Notes: generated from the letters alone by a model not told the origin. A stretch of 64,000 bases of DNA from Jacaranda mimosifolia (GCA_018894105.1 CM032128.1:17651001-17715000), one strand, 5' to 3'. Counted from the first letter of the stretch, positions 10,561 to 22,105 are shown. Program-made: numbers and translations.

Positions 10561-11310
10561 CTGTTCTCTAAGTCTGCGAGCCTCATTCCTGTTGTCGGGG
10601 ATTGTCCCTTGGCTTAGGTAGAGCTTGATTGGGTGTTGCCAGGAGAGAGCTGCCTCTTCGATGCTTTCAATGAGGTTTTGGTCGCTAGCATGAATACATG
10701 GTTTTCTGGCTACCAAGAATGTTGTAGTTCTTTCTCTGATTCCTCTCGTCGAGCTAGCAAACTTTGAGAGTGCGTCTGCCCGCTCATTTTCTATTCGGGG
10801 AACCTGGCTCAGGGTGAAGCTTTTGAATGACCGTTGTAATCGTTTCATCTCACTCAAGTACTAGCTCATTTTGGCCTCATTGGCTTCAAAGTTTCCTTCG
10901 ACTTGCTTGGCCACTAGTTGGGAATTAGTGATCGTTGCTAGCTGCTTGACACCTCGAGCTTTTGCCATGTTTATTTTGGCGATGAGAGCTTCGTACTCTG
11001 CTTCGTTGTTGGTGACCGAGAAGTCAAGCTTTATTGCAAAATCATACTCCTCGACAAGTGGGGAACGAAGAGAAACACCAATTCTACCTCTCGATATGGT
11101 TGCTAAACCATTGATGTGTAAAGTCCAAATGGAGTATTCCTGGCCAAGCTGGTCTAGGAGGTCAAGCCTTTCGGCGATAAAATCAGCCAGAACCTGTGCT
11201 TTTATGGCCATTTGCGGTTGGAATGTGATGTCAAACTCCCTAAGCTCGATGGCCGATTTAGTGAATCTACCCAATGCATCTAGTTTCGATAATACTTGCT
11301 TCAATGGCTG
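10561..11310 (-). pseudogene. Second (archaeal-type) RNase H domain of the Tat element
   Basis: This extra RNase H (RVT_3-like) follows the normal RNase H and is diagnostic of the Tat lineage. Visible motifs are YSIWTLHINGLAT, SVTNNEAEYEALI, LATITNSQLVAKQVEGNFE and, after a TAG at 10858-10860, NERADALSKFAS. The family has Asp at LHxDGS and at TDSxLV. Here both are Asn (11110-11112 and 10924-10926), while the Glu of EAEYEAL and the Asp of ADALS remain. The domain would therefore be inactive even without the stop codon. Confidence 0.8.
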
Positions 11311-11612
11311 ATTGATCAAGACTACAATCGCATGAGATTGGAAGTAAGGTCGTAACTTTCGTGCTACTGTAACGAGGGTGAGAGCAAACTTCTCGATCTC
11401 CAGTTAATTGTGTTCAGGACCATGCAGGGCCTTACTGCAGTAATACATAGGTTAGTGAGTTTTGTCTCTCGTCAATGCCAATACTGAACTAATTGAGACG
11501 GTGGATACGGCCAGGTAAAGTTGCAAAACTTCTCCCAGCTCGGGCTTGGCGAGCATAGATGGCGAGGATAGGTATTGCTTAAGTTCAATAATAGCCTAGT
11601 TACACTTTTCAG
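11311..11612 (-). pseudogene. RNase H (Ty3-type) of the Tat element
   Basis: Follows RT with a frame change near 11612. The frame then shows IELKQYLSSP, VLQLYLAVSTVSISSVLAL, PMYYCSKALHGPEHN, EIEKFALTLV and ARKLRPYFQSH, the standard plant gypsy RNase H series that degrades template RNA. At least two stops interrupt it (one before PMYYCS, one after GPEHN, where Gln and Tyr are usual). Confidence 0.75.
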
Positions 11613-12560
11613 TCAATTGAAGCCCCATTTTTTTGCATTTCTGAGTATTTTGAAGAACGAAAGACTCTTGTCGGCCAGCCGTGCAATGAACTTGCCGAGG
11701 GCTATTATCCTGCCAACCAGATGTTGTACGTCTCGAACAGTATGGGGCGGGGCGATGTCCAGAACTACCTGGATCTTATGTGGGTTCGCTTCAATCCCCC
11801 TCTGACTGACCATATAGCCAAGAAACTTGCCTCCTCGAACTCCGAACTTCCATTTATTGAGGTTGAGCTTCATGCCGAACGCCCTTAGTATAGAAAAGGT
11901 GTGGTCAAGGTCAATTAGGTGGTCCTCGGCTTTCTCTATTTCGGCAATCATGTCATCGATGTAGACCTCTAGCGATTTTTCGATCTCATTTTTGAACATA
12001 AAGTTGACTATTCTTTGGTATGTTGTCCCCACATTCTTGAGCCTAAAGGGCATGACTAAGAAGTAGTGTATTCCATTGGGGACGACGAAAGAGGTTTTGT
12101 CCTTATCCTCGGGTGCCATGAATATTTGATAGTAGCCTTAGAAGGCATCCATCATGCTCAATAATTCACAACCAACGGTTGAATCGACTAGTAAATCTAT
12201 GCGAGGTAGGGGGTAAGGATCCTTAGGGCAAGCTTTATTCAAATCAGTGAAATTGTTACACATACGCCACTTTCCCTTATTTTTAGGGACAAGTACAAAA
12301 TTACAAAGCCACGAGGGGTACTGAATTTCTACAATATATCTTGCCACTAATATCTTGTTGACCTCCTCTTCGATGATTTGGGACCTCTCAGCATTTAAGG
12401 TTCTTGTCTTTTGTCTCACCAGTTTGTAGGCAGGGTCTACGTTGAGCTGATGGACAATAACACTTGGGTCGATTCCTTGGAGGTCGGTAGCTTTCCAAGT
12501 GAACACATCGATGTTTCTTTGAATGAAACCGACCATGAGGCATTCCAGACGGCTACCCAT
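11613..12560 (-). pseudogene. Reverse transcriptase of the Tat element
   Basis: Copies element RNA into cDNA. The upstream piece (12138-12560) reads IDPSVIVHQLNVDP, ILVARYIVEIQYPSWLCN, NKGKWRMCNNFTDLNKACPK, YPLPRIDLLVD and MMDAF. A stop follows, then the piece 11613-12119 has PEDKDKTSFVVPNG, MPFRLKNVGTTYQR, the catalytic YIDDM (near 11951-11963) and GKFLGYMVSQRGIEANP. The YxDD centre is kept. FRLKN has Arg where the family has Gly. One stop splits the fingers/palm from the active-site strand. Confidence 0.88.
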
Positions 12561-12725
12561 ATCGCTTCTGACACGAGTGATCTTGTCGGGGTTTCCAGGT
12601 TCTAGTTATATTATTTTGAACTCCCCAACAGGCTCGACCTGGGTGTCTTCCAATTTCCTCTTTTTAGATGAAGATCCCTCATTGTGTTTCGCTACAGGGG
12701 CGTCTCCCAAGGGCTTCAGCCGAGG

Positions 12726-13200
12726 TCACTTCTTCTGTTCGTTGGAATCGACAGAAATGGTATAGCAGCGCCATGCATCTTTAAGATTGCACAAAAGTTC
12801 TCCTATTCCTACTGAGATTGGGAATTTGATCTTCATATGGTAGGTCGAGACAATGGCCCTGAAGTCATTCAGGACAGGTCGACCAATGATGACATTGTAG
12901 GCGAATGGAGCATCGACTACTAGGTAGTTGATCATCAAGGTTCTGCTGCGAGGGTCCTATCTAAAGGATGTGGATAGGTTAATAGATCCCTCCGGGAAGA
13001 TCTCGAATCCCCCAAATTCAACCAACGGTGTTCGGACTGGATCAAACTTTAATTACCCTAAATTCATCCAGTTCAAGGTGGACAAAAATATGATGTTCAC
13101 AGAGCTGCCATTGTCGACCAAGATCTTTCTCACTTCGAAATTGGTTATTTCGAGTGTTACCACCATGGGGCAATATATCTTTCTTTTGACTTCCCTTTTC
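12726..13200 (-). pseudogene. Aspartic protease region of the Tat element
   Basis: The catalytic motif appears as ILVDNGSSVNIIF at the end of the 13053-13913 frame (active Asp near 13116-13118; Asn where Ser or Thr is more usual). A second frame at 12726-12938 continues with FAYNVIIGRPVLNDF, IVSTYHMKIKFP and the Cys-Tyr end, which are typical of plant gypsy proteases. A frame break lies between the two (12939-13052). The enzyme would process the Gag-Pol polyprotein. Confidence 0.75.
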
Positions 13201-14964
13201 TCCAGATGATTGAGGTCGGACTCGGTGAAGGAGATTGGTTCTGTGTTGGTTGAAAGCTGGAAAACCGTTTTGACCTTGGTTGATTTGGTCGACTCTGGTG
13301 GCCTTTGGGTCTGCTTTCTAGCGGACCTTGAGTCCCCCCCATTGGGACTTCCCGCAATCATATCAATGACTCCTTGAACAGGTGGGTGGGGCTCCTGGTC
13401 TGGTCTCTTTCCTTTATCTTCTCTCATCGAGCTAGCTGACCTTTCTCTACAAGGAGTCCAGTCGGTTTTGCGCTCTTTGCGTCTGGCATGCTCGTCGATG
13501 TATTTTTTCAGATGGCCCTGCTTGATCAGTCTTTCGATCTCATCATGCAAATTGAAACAATCTTTTGTGTCGTGCCCCTTTTGCTTATAGAAATGACAGT
13601 ATTTCTTTGACTTCTTCATGGCTTCGGTTTCGGTCAACTTCCTGAGCTTTTTGAGGAGATTGTTGTGCTGAATAGAAAATAACACCTCCTTCCTTGGGAG
13701 ATTAAGCGGGTTGTAATCATGGAAGCGTTTGATGGGGGATCGATGACCCTCAATGTATTGGCAGTCGTCTTTTTCCTTGCTCTTCTTCTTATCAACCTCG
13801 GGATTGCTGTATTTCAGTCTATTCATCTCCTCCAGAGTCATGTACCTCTCTGTGAGGTCGAGGAGCTCCTCTATCGAATGCATTGGGCTGTTGGCGTACG
13901 AATGCATTGGCACATTCCTTATGCCTGAGGCCTAGGAATAACACGTCAATCAGGAACTCAATCCGAGGGCTATCAATCTTCAGCACCTCCGTGTTAAACC
14001 TAGTAAAAAAGTCTCGAAGAGATTCTCCTTTGTTCTATCTCACTATGTGTAAGTGGGTATGTGGGAGCTTTGCCTTCCTCATGTTTGCAAACTAGTGCAA
14101 AAACTTGTTGCACAATTGGTCGTACGAGCATATCGACGCCGGTTCTAGCTTAACGAACCAGTCAAGTGCTATCCCCTGAATTATGGTTACCAACATCCTG
14201 GCGTGGATGTAATTGCTGTGCCCGTGCAACTGCAACATGTGTTCAAACTGCATCAGGTGCTCGTTTGGGTCCGACGAGCCATCATATCAGGGTAGGCCTA
14301 TCAAAAATTTGGCATCGATAGCAATGCGCTCGTCAATAATCTCCTAGATGAATGGCGAGTCTCTTTCTCTCTAAAACCTCGACGACCCCTATTGGTAGTG
14401 ATTTTTCTCTGTGTTTCTCCTTGAGATCTCTTCCAATCACCGATTTAGCTATTAGACTTGGTGGGATACTTCTTCATATTATTCCTTGTCAGCCTGGGAT
14501 GCATTTCTATTCGGGTAGGGTCTCGAGAGCTCGACCCTATTGTGCTGTGGGGCTCGAATGGGTTGAACTCCATGATCAATGAAATCCGCAACCTCTTCGT
14601 AGGGCATAGACCGAGCCATTTCCATCGAAAAATAGCTTAGGCTTACTTCAAGCCTCGAGGGAGGCCTTCTGGACTCTGGTCGATCCTGATTTGCTCTAGG
14701 CAGTCTCTCCTCTGGGGCCGCGGGTTGTTGAGTTGCACTAATCGCCGACTTCGATTATACGGTGTGTCGATTCAAAGCCGCAGATAGTTGGGCTGATACC
14801 TGCTCACTGATGAGCTACATCAATTGAGGTATGGTTAGGGTAACCACTTGTTCTGGCTGGGCACTCGACCCTGGTGCGTCAATTTCTTGCTGAGGTCGAG
14901 GAGGGAGAGAATTAGACCTCCTGTTTTCTTTTCTTCCCGAGGGGGCTCGCCTGATGTTCACCAT
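13201..14964 (-). pseudogene. Gag of the Tat element
   Basis: The likely start is the Met of MVNIRRAPSG at 14962-14964, because the longer frame beginning at 15003 overlaps the primer binding site. A retrotransposon-gag domain is readable around 13930-14330 (YDGSSDPNEHLMQFEHM, LDWFVKLEPASI, ESLRDFFTRFNTEVL) but is split by stops and frame changes. The C-terminal part (13913 downward) has the ERYMTLEEMN region and a knuckle YCHFYKQKGHDTKDC that fits CX2HX4HX4C, except that Tyr replaces the first His. It then has IERLIKQGHLKKYI, typical of Tat Gag. Confidence 0.8.
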
Positions 14965-14983
14965 TTTTGATTGTGGACTCCAG

Positions 14984-15003
14984 TTTCCCCTAAATGGCGC
15001 CAA
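14984..15003 (-). promoter_or_regulatory. Primer binding site of the Tat element
   Basis: On the minus strand TGGCGCCATTTAGGGGA follows two to three bases after the LTR end. TGGCGCC plus a GGGGA tail is the usual gypsy/Tat form, complementary to a tRNA 3' end. Confidence 0.8.
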
Positions 15004-15005
15004 AA

Positions 15006-15767
15006 TGATGAGGGTGAAATCCGTTTTAAGCTAGATTATATGGTAATTTTGGAAGTGTTCGACCTCTCTAATTGATATATGAATGTAATTGGGCTTAGTC
15101 CTACAATCATGAGAAAACGTTAGGCTAGTCAAGGTGCCCCCGGCTTAGGCACTCCGACGCTCAAGTTAGTATGGGGTTTACTGGATAATGAGTAGCAGAA
15201 TGAGGGATTTTTGTATATAGAATGGCATACCTTTTGTGAGGCTGGAAGGGAGGTATTTATAGCCTTCTCCCAGTAGGGATTTGTCTGAGATGCCCTTGAC
15301 ATATAGGATGGATCTTTGTCCTTGCATGAGGGTTAATGGTCATCTCCCACTCTTGTACTATTCCAGGTGGCTACCTTTCCAGGTTTTATGGACAGAATAG
15401 TACACTGCAGACGCGCCTCCTCCCTAGTGCGGCAACATGGGTGGTATTGGGGTGGCATGAGCCATTAATGCGGCAGAGTTAACTCTACACTGAGTCGACC
15501 TCCACGGTCGATAGTAGGATCAACCTTCCAATGGGCTAGCGCACGGCGTACATGGTGGCCGAGCACCGTGGTCGATAGGTCGACTAGCAGTCTAGTCTGT
15601 GACTCAGTCAAATGTCGGCCCGCCAGAGCATGATAAATCGATCTGTATGGTCAATTTGGGTCACATGAAGTTGGTAGCACCATTGGGCCCTAGGGATGAG
15701 ATGGGCCTGATGCTACATCATTGAGTCTGTGGTTTTCAGACCGAGCCCATTGGGCCGTCCTATATCA
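15006..15767 (-). repeat. Full 5' LTR of the Tat element (762 bp)
   Basis: The plus-strand ends are TGATGAGGG and CCTATATCA, so the LTR starts TGATAT and ends CATCA on the minus strand. A good TATA box (TATAAATA on the minus strand, 15254-15261) is present. The outer edge at 15767 adjoins CACTA-1 DNA. Its outer 344 bp match the truncated left LTR. Confidence 0.85.
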
Positions 15768-18028
15768 AATATCTTTATTAAATAATTAATTAAATTTTAT
15801 ATACACATAAATATGGAATAATAAATAGTTAAAATAGTTCATTTTAATTAAAATTAGAATTATGTTATAATTTAATAATTTTTTAATGTAAGTCGATATT
15901 AATAATATTAACATATAATTATGATTTCATATATATTTAGTTTTAATTAATGGATGTGTTCTTTAAAGTAATACATCATTTGTTATTTATAATTTAAAAA
16001 AAATATAAAATATCAAAATAAATTATGAATTAAATTAGTTACGCATCATTTCTTTACAATCTTTACATATACATACACATCATCAAACTATAAACATACA
16101 TACATATATTACATAAAAAAATCAATTTATTCCTACAAACTCAACAAAAAAGTAACTTATTTAACATTTACAGTAAAATTTGTCCCTCCACCAAAGCATA
16201 AACAAACTAACGACTCATTTTCAAATAATTTTCCTTATTTTCCCAAAATAAAAACAAATTGTTGTCCCTTTCTCGAATTTTCTTCCAAAAATCCATTCTT
16301 CCAAATTTAAAAAAAAAAAAAAGCCCAAAATACAAGTGAACAGAGCCAAAGTGTTTGGATAATAAGATCTTGGAGCTTATAAACTTAATAATGATAATTT
16401 TATAATTAATATAATTAAAATTCAGTGAGCTTGTTAAAATCTTAAAAATAAGTTAAAAACTCCTTACCTTTTTAAAAGAGCTTATAAGTTTCTAAGATCT
16501 TATTTAAAAAATTTTATAAGCTCTTTTCTTAAAAAAAATTATGAAACACTTTTTGACATCTTATAATTTACCAAACATCTTATAAACTGTCTTGAGAAGA
16601 TTATAAACTCACCCAATCAACTTTTAAATATTTTACAATATCTAACTATACTCTCTACATATAATATGAGATAAATATATTATTTCATATCTTTATTTTG
16701 TAGATTTGTACTATTATTAATTTAGAAAACTAATAAAATTTATCTAAATACTTAAACTCTAAATCCTAAAATCTCACAACTCTATAAATTTTATCCCCAA
16801 TATATTAATAATAGAGAATATTTTTATTAATTACTATTATTATATCTACATATCTAAAACTAAATGTCAATATTCAATAGCTATCATAAAATTTAATTTT
16901 TTAAATTATATTAAAATATAATATGTAAAAATATTAAGTACCAAAATATGAATCAAGTCATATATAACTAACTAGTGAAAAATTAAAATTTGAATTTAAA
17001 AATTAAGAAAATTAATTACTATAATTTAATAAAAATTATCAAAATAAAATGTAAAACAATAAAAGATGCAAAAGCCACAAGTAACCAAGCGACTAAACCC
17101 TATCCCCTATTTACATTTCAATTTGTATCCTCTTTCTCACTTTACCAGCTGTGTATAGAGGCATTCCTCTTCTCTTTCTTCCTTCTTTTTCCTTTTGTAT
17201 TTTTTTCCTTTTCTTTTTTTCTTTTAGACATCTCACAGGCAAAAGTGCCGGCGAGATAATCAGGAGGCCAGCTGGAGCTAGCCTCCATGTTTGCCGTGAG
17301 ACCCAATAGTAGGGTCTCATGCGGCTGCGTCTCACGCCCGGCGGGGAGCCGCTGGCTCCCTCCATCAGCACCTGGAACAGTTCCAGCTGCTACTCGGTCT
17401 GGAATCCCCTACGATTGGTGGTAGGGGCTAGCAACTTTTCTTTTTTCCCTTTTTTTTGAATTTTTTATAATTAAAGTTATTTTTTATTAAATTTTGCAAG
17501 TTTCTAATTTTGTATTTGGGGGCATTGTCAAGAGGTAAATTATTTTAGTGTTAAGTTATAATTATATGAACTGTGTTTATGAATTATGTAGTTAATATTT
17601 TGTCTATTATGTTTACAATAAGTTACACACTAATTACATGAATTGTGTTTATGAATTATGTGGACAATCTATTTATTATGAATTATAGTTATAATTTTGC
17701 ATTTGGGGCATTGTAAAAAGTCAACAACAATAAGAATGCAAAATTATTTTTAGTGTTTAGTTATATTCATATGAATTGTGTTTATGAATTATGTAGTCAA
17801 TATTTTGTTTATTATGTTTCCTTATACATGTACAATAAGTTACACATGAATTATATGAATTGTTTTTGTGAATTATGTAGTCAATATGTTTGTTATGAAT
17901 TATGTTTATGAATTATACTTCATTATTGATGATTATAATTTATTTTAAGTTGGTTTATGTCTATTGATAAAGTCAAGTTGCTATACTTCTCATAAATTCT
18001 CTCAACAAATAAATATAATTCCAATATT
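15768..18028. other. Non-coding 5' part of CACTA-1
   Basis: Very AT-rich to about 17100, then a GC-rich island (about 17235-17430) that contains inverted and repeated short motifs such as GGGTCTCA and GCCGGCG/CGCCCGGCGGG. This is followed by the ~220-bp direct repeat upstream of the transposase-like gene. It probably holds the promoter and leader of that gene. The small open frames here look accidental. Confidence 0.5.
17505..17935 (+). repeat. ~215-bp imperfect direct repeat upstream of the CACTA-1 gene
   Basis: Two copies begin with TTTTG(C/T)ATTTGGGG, then CATTGT, TTTAGTGTT and TGAA(C/T)TGTGTTTATGAATTA. The second copy starts near 17694. Each copy also contains shorter repeats of TATGAATTATGTAG. 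Function unknown; possibly part of the promoter or leader. Confidence 0.6.
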
Positions 18029-20639
18029 ATGTTGCCCTTATATGATGGCCTCATTAATATTGCAGACAATATGTCTAATAATCGAAATTGGATGTGGCAA
18101 CGACTTGATGCAAATGGTTTTCTATCTATTGAGTTTGATAGAGGGGTTAAAGAATTTTTTGACTTTGCTTATTCTCATCCTGAGGTTGTTGGCCATGGTT
18201 GTATAAGATGTCCTTGCTCAAAGTACCGTAATATGAGATTTGAAAATCATGATACTGTACATTATCACCTTAAAAGGTATGGATTTAAGCGTGGTTATAC
18301 TACATGGGATGGGCATGGGGAACCTTAGATCCAAAGTTCTGTTGGGGAACACTCTGGGTCCAGAAATAATGAAAATATTTGGATGAGAAACATGGTTATA
18401 GATGCTGCAGGATATAACTTTGATTGAGAATTTGATAGGGATGGACACCCAATAAATACCGACCAACCACCAAATTCAGATGCCCAAAATCTTTTGATCT
18501 ATTAAAAGATGCTGCAGAACCTTTATGGCATGGTTACAAGAAGCATATGCAGACAAGTGAGAAAATTCAGACAAGCATGCTGAAGAACATTTATGCCAGC
18601 TTTATACCAGGGACTATTCCTCGTAGCATTATGGATATCTTGAGAAAATACATGGGTCCATGGCCAACTTGGGAGCAAGTTCCTCAAGATAGGAAGGAAT
18701 TTCTTTATGAAAAATTTAGAGTAAATTATTTTTTTTAGTATATAATGTTTTGCATAATAACAATATTAAATTATGCAACTAACCTTTCTAATATTGATTT
18801 TTTGTCTTTTCTTTGTGTATTTGGTGTAGGAACACTTGATGTGGATTCCTGAACATAAAGCCGGTATTAGGCACTCATGGGAACAAACCCACAAGAGAAA
18901 TTTCAAGAATATCATATATCGATATAAGAAAAAAGCAGTAGCTGAAGCCGGAGTTGATGACCCAAGAGATATTCAAAAGATTGTACCCAAAAACATGCAG
19001 ACAAGTGATTGGGAAGCAATTTGCGCTGGACATATGAGTTCACCAAACTATCAAGAAATGTATAAAAAAGCAAGGCTAAATAGATTGACAAAAAAAGACG
19101 GGTTAATAACTAGCACACTGGTGGCTCTATTTCTTTTGTCGAGCATGCAAGGAGGATGGAGGTTAATTTCTTTAATTAATTTATTGTTATTTTTATTTAT
19201 CTACTACTACTTTTAATATTAACTAGTTTAATGTAGACACAACAAGGTAGACTGATTAGCCAAATCGAGCTTCATGAAAGGACTCACCAAAAAGCACAAG
19301 GAAAAAGTGAATATGTTGACAACAAATCTAAAAGGGACCAAGTAAGTACAAGAATGTTATCCATGCATTCAAGTTAGTTAACAATTTCAAAGTAAGTAAT
19401 ATGAAATATTTTATGGAATTTATAGTTGTAGCATTAAATTTGTTTGTAGGTTTATTTGTCAGGAATAGCATCAAGTTAGATTATTGTGATATATGTGATA
19501 TATATTATTTTATATTGTTAAAATAAATATATGAACATTTTGGTCTAGTGGTTAATAAGTCATTGCATGAACAATAGGTTAAGTGTTTGAATATTGTAAG
19601 GTGCAAAGTCCAACAATAGAGTATCCCCTCTTGTAGTGATACTAAGATATCTTTCAAATTATACTATACATTTTAAAAAGTTGAGCTTATATATTGTTTC
19701 ATAGTGAAAGAAGTAGTTAGACAATAAGTTCTTCACCAAATAGAAATTAGTTTACTAAATCCAAAGCATAAATTAAACTTTATAGGATGAAATAAAATGA
19801 TAATTTATATATTATTAAAATTTTTAATATGTCAAATGTATTCTAATTTTTTCATAATGAGTGAAAGGAAACAAACTAAAATAAAGATTGGTAAATAATT
19901 GAAGAGAGAAATATTAAAGGAGTAAAAACATTACTTAGTACTTATGAATTTTAAAAAAATACAAACCTAAACAATGAAAAAAGTTGGAAAATCTGATCAA
20001 ATAAATGTGGCTGTAATGAGGAGCTACCCTTTACAGCCGCACACTCCAAGCAATTTTTATATTCAAACTGAAGAATAGCAATTTTTTTTTAATTTATATT
20101 CAAGCACATGATTTAGACTATATTTGATATTCATTAATTGTGTTTTTAATATTTGGATGTTCAAATAGGATGAATATTGTCAAGAATATGTTAGTCAACA
20201 TGGCAACAATCCTACTCCTGAAAGCTCATTTGATGCTCAAAAATGGCTTGACATTAGTGGTGGTCCAAGTAAGGGTAGAGTGTATGGTTTTGGGAACACT
20301 TACCACTGTCATGACCTTGTTGCTATTAGGACTTTCTCGAATTCACCATCCACACCATCTTCACCCGCCTTTGAAAGTCAGGAGCAACTACAAGATGCGA
20401 TTGCAAAAGCAATTGATCAAGAATTAGCTAAGCAAAGAGAATAAGCAACAACCAGAGAAGCAAGCATTATAGGGCAGATTATGAGGGTGAGAGACGAGGC
20501 ATTGAAGCTAGTTGAAGAATCAAAAGCAAGAGAAGAGGCTTTGATGAGGACGTTAGGAGTGATGATGGAAAAATTAAATTCAATTGAAGGTGCTTCTTCC
20601 TCTCATAGGGAAGAGGGTAATGGTAGGAAAGACAAATAA
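18029..20639 (+). pseudogene. CACTA-1 gene: Transpos_assoc domain joined to a TNP1/Transposase_24 domain
   Basis: The first segment (18029-18328) encodes a transposase-associated domain (PF13963 type): W...RL..NGF, VKEFFDFAYSHPE, IRCPCSKYRN, HYHLKRYGFKRGYTTWDGHGE. A frame change near 18487 leads to LLKDAAEPLWHGYKKH, as in TNP2. The frame then becomes a Transposase_24-type domain: GPWPTWEQVPQDRK, WIPEHKAGIRHSWEQ, TSDWEAICAGHMSSPNY. Introns fit at 18721-18829, 19162-19236 and 19342-20168, each with GT/AG and matching phase. The last exon (from 20169) has GGPSKGRVYGFGNTYH, then a TAA at 20442-20444, and continues open as a Glu-rich coiled coil to 20637. A frameshift near 19110 also disrupts it. 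No TNP2 DDE core is present. The family acts in CACTA transposition through binding of subterminal repeats; this copy is not functional as read. Confidence 0.78.
19520..19690 (+). repeat. Possible tRNA-derived SINE fragment in intron 3 of the CACTA-1 gene
   Basis: TGGTCTAGTGG (19541-19551) fits a Pol III A box. GTTTGAATATT (19585-19595), 34 bases downstream, resembles a decayed B box (GGTTCGANTCC). The spacing is that of tRNA-derived plant SINEs. No clear target duplication or tail was found. Confidence 0.4.
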
Positions 20640-20880
20640 CTTTCTTTAAATTAAACTTGGCATACTTGGATTTCATGAACTTGTTTACATTTGAAAAGCT
20701 TTGTTTTGTATATGAATTTGGATACAATATTGTTGAATTATTGTTGAATTTCTATTACTGTTTGGTGTTATTTGGAATATGGTTTATGTACTAAATGATT
20801 TGGTTTTAAATTGTTATTAGTGAGAACAAAAAACAGGTTGGATAAATATATTAAATTAAGTATTATCAAAAAAATTAATA

Positions 20881-21405
20881 AATATGTGACCGATTAGTGA
20901 CCCCAAGGCAATTACTAATTGGTCACTAATCAGTAACAAATGGGGTAGTTGGTCACATGGCCAAATATCAGTGACTACTAAATCGATCCCTAAGCGGTTA
21001 CTGATAGTGACCGCTTAGTAACCGACTACTAGTGACCGCCGAATCGATCACTAAGCGGTCACTGATTATTGACTGCTTAGTGACTGACTACTACCGACCC
21101 CATCAAATCGGTCACTAAGCAGTTATTGATTAGTAACTGCTTAGTGATCGACAATCAGTGACCCTGCCAAATCGGTCACTAAGCGGTCACTGATTAATGA
21201 CAGCTTGTTCACTCTTTTATAAATTTTGTGATGGAATTTAAAAAATTAGTGACAGCGCTGGCGGATAGCATGGTCCAGCGGTCACAAATTTCAATTTGTG
21301 ATGAGGGTTTTTGTGACTGCTGTGAGCGGTCACAAATGCGGTCATTAACACTGTTAGTGACCTTTTTTTTTTGTTGAATTTGTGACCGATTTGGCAGTCA
21401 CAAAA
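20881..21405. repeat. Right subterminal repeat array of CACTA-1
   Basis: At least ten copies, in both orientations, of motifs such as GGTCACTAAGCGGTCACTGA and TAGTGACCGC, interspersed with short spacers. The density and inverted arrangement match binding arrays for TNPA/TNP1-like proteins at CACTA ends. Confidence 0.8.
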
Positions 21406-21426
21406 GCTAGTTTTTTTGTAGTGTCT

Positions 21427-22105
21427 AATAGATTTTGAGATAAAGATCACCATTAAATTATCTCAAATGTTGTTAAAATTCAATTTTGATGAAAACTGAC
21501 GGGTTGTCTAAGTAAGAATGCAGGTTCTGGAAATGATCAGGTTATGCCAAGTAATTGTGGATGTCTTGTGAAGATAATGACTTGATATTTTTTTGTTAGA
21601 TGGGGATGAGTTATGAATGGTCAAATTATAATATCGTTTTAAATAATTGAGATTTGAATTTGATTGAATTTTGTGGAAAATAAAGAACATAATTTACATA
21701 CAATTAACTTGATAATGTTGTTGTCAAATATGGTTGTTGGAATAATGTGATGAGTTAAGTATACTAGAAATTAGAAGGATTAGAACATATTTGATTCATT
21801 TAGGAATTAATCAATAGAATAAATAGAAATTATTTTTATATGTATATATAAATGCTCAAAGTTTTAATGAAACTAAAAAAGTTGGATTGTTGGATAGTAA
21901 TTTTTATATTTTGAGTATTTGTAAAAAAATATCAATTAAATTAAAATTTTAAATTGATACGTGGTATTCCAAATTAAATAAATAAAATTTTCATAATACA
22001 CTTTTTACTGAAGGAATAATTAATAATGATTGAATCTTGAATTTAGGTGATTAGGCTTACAAGTCTATTGGAGAATCCCAATTGAAAGAATTGGTGAGGT
22101 TTTTT
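21427..22105. other. AT-rich flank of CACTA-1
   Basis: No gene or element recognised; scattered A/T-rich sequence with no long reading frame. Confidence 0.4.

Larger units (their letters stand above)
5349..15767 (-). mobile_element. Tat-type Ty3/gypsy retrotransposon, nested in CACTA-1
   Basis: It is oriented on the minus strand. The 5' LTR is at the right (15006-15767), followed by primer binding site, gag, protease, RT, RNase H, a second archaeal-type RNase H, integrase, a tandem-repeat region, an antisense ORF, polypurine tract and a truncated 3' LTR at the left (5349-5711). The order PR-RT-RH-INT is that of Ty3/gypsy. The extra RNase H with an NNEAEYEAL motif and the antisense Transposase_28-like ORF are features of the Tat lineage. 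All coding regions carry stops or frameshifts. Confidence 0.88.
5169..21423 (+). mobile_element. CACTA-1 (En/Spm-type DNA transposon), 16.3 kb with nested insert
   Basis: The left end is CACTACC then seven A and CTAGCTTT. The right end on the opposite strand is CACTAC then seven A and CTAGCTTT, so the termini match over about 21 bases with a one-base length difference. TCT is present on both outer sides (5166-5168 and 21424-21426), the 3-bp duplication expected for CACTA elements. Subterminal arrays of GTGACC/GGTCAC-type motifs lie inside both ends. The interior carries a TNP1/Transposase_24-like gene. About 10.4 kb of the length is a gypsy element inserted near the left end, so the CACTA element itself is about 5.8 kb, a deletion derivative without a full TNP2 transposase. 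Confidence 0.88.

Noticed and set aside
10871..11311. 146-codon plus-strand open frame across the gypsy RNase H
   Set aside because: It is the antisense shadow of the recognised archaeal-type RNase H frame and has no domain of its own.
14815..15003. Gag start at 15003 on the minus strand
   Set aside because: This ATG lies inside the primer binding site (TGGCGCC); the Met at 14964 is the more sensible start.
20140..20427. 95-codon frame over exon 4 of the CACTA-1 gene
   Set aside because: It is out of frame with the TNP1-like reading (GGPSKGRVYGFG), which fits splice phase and family.
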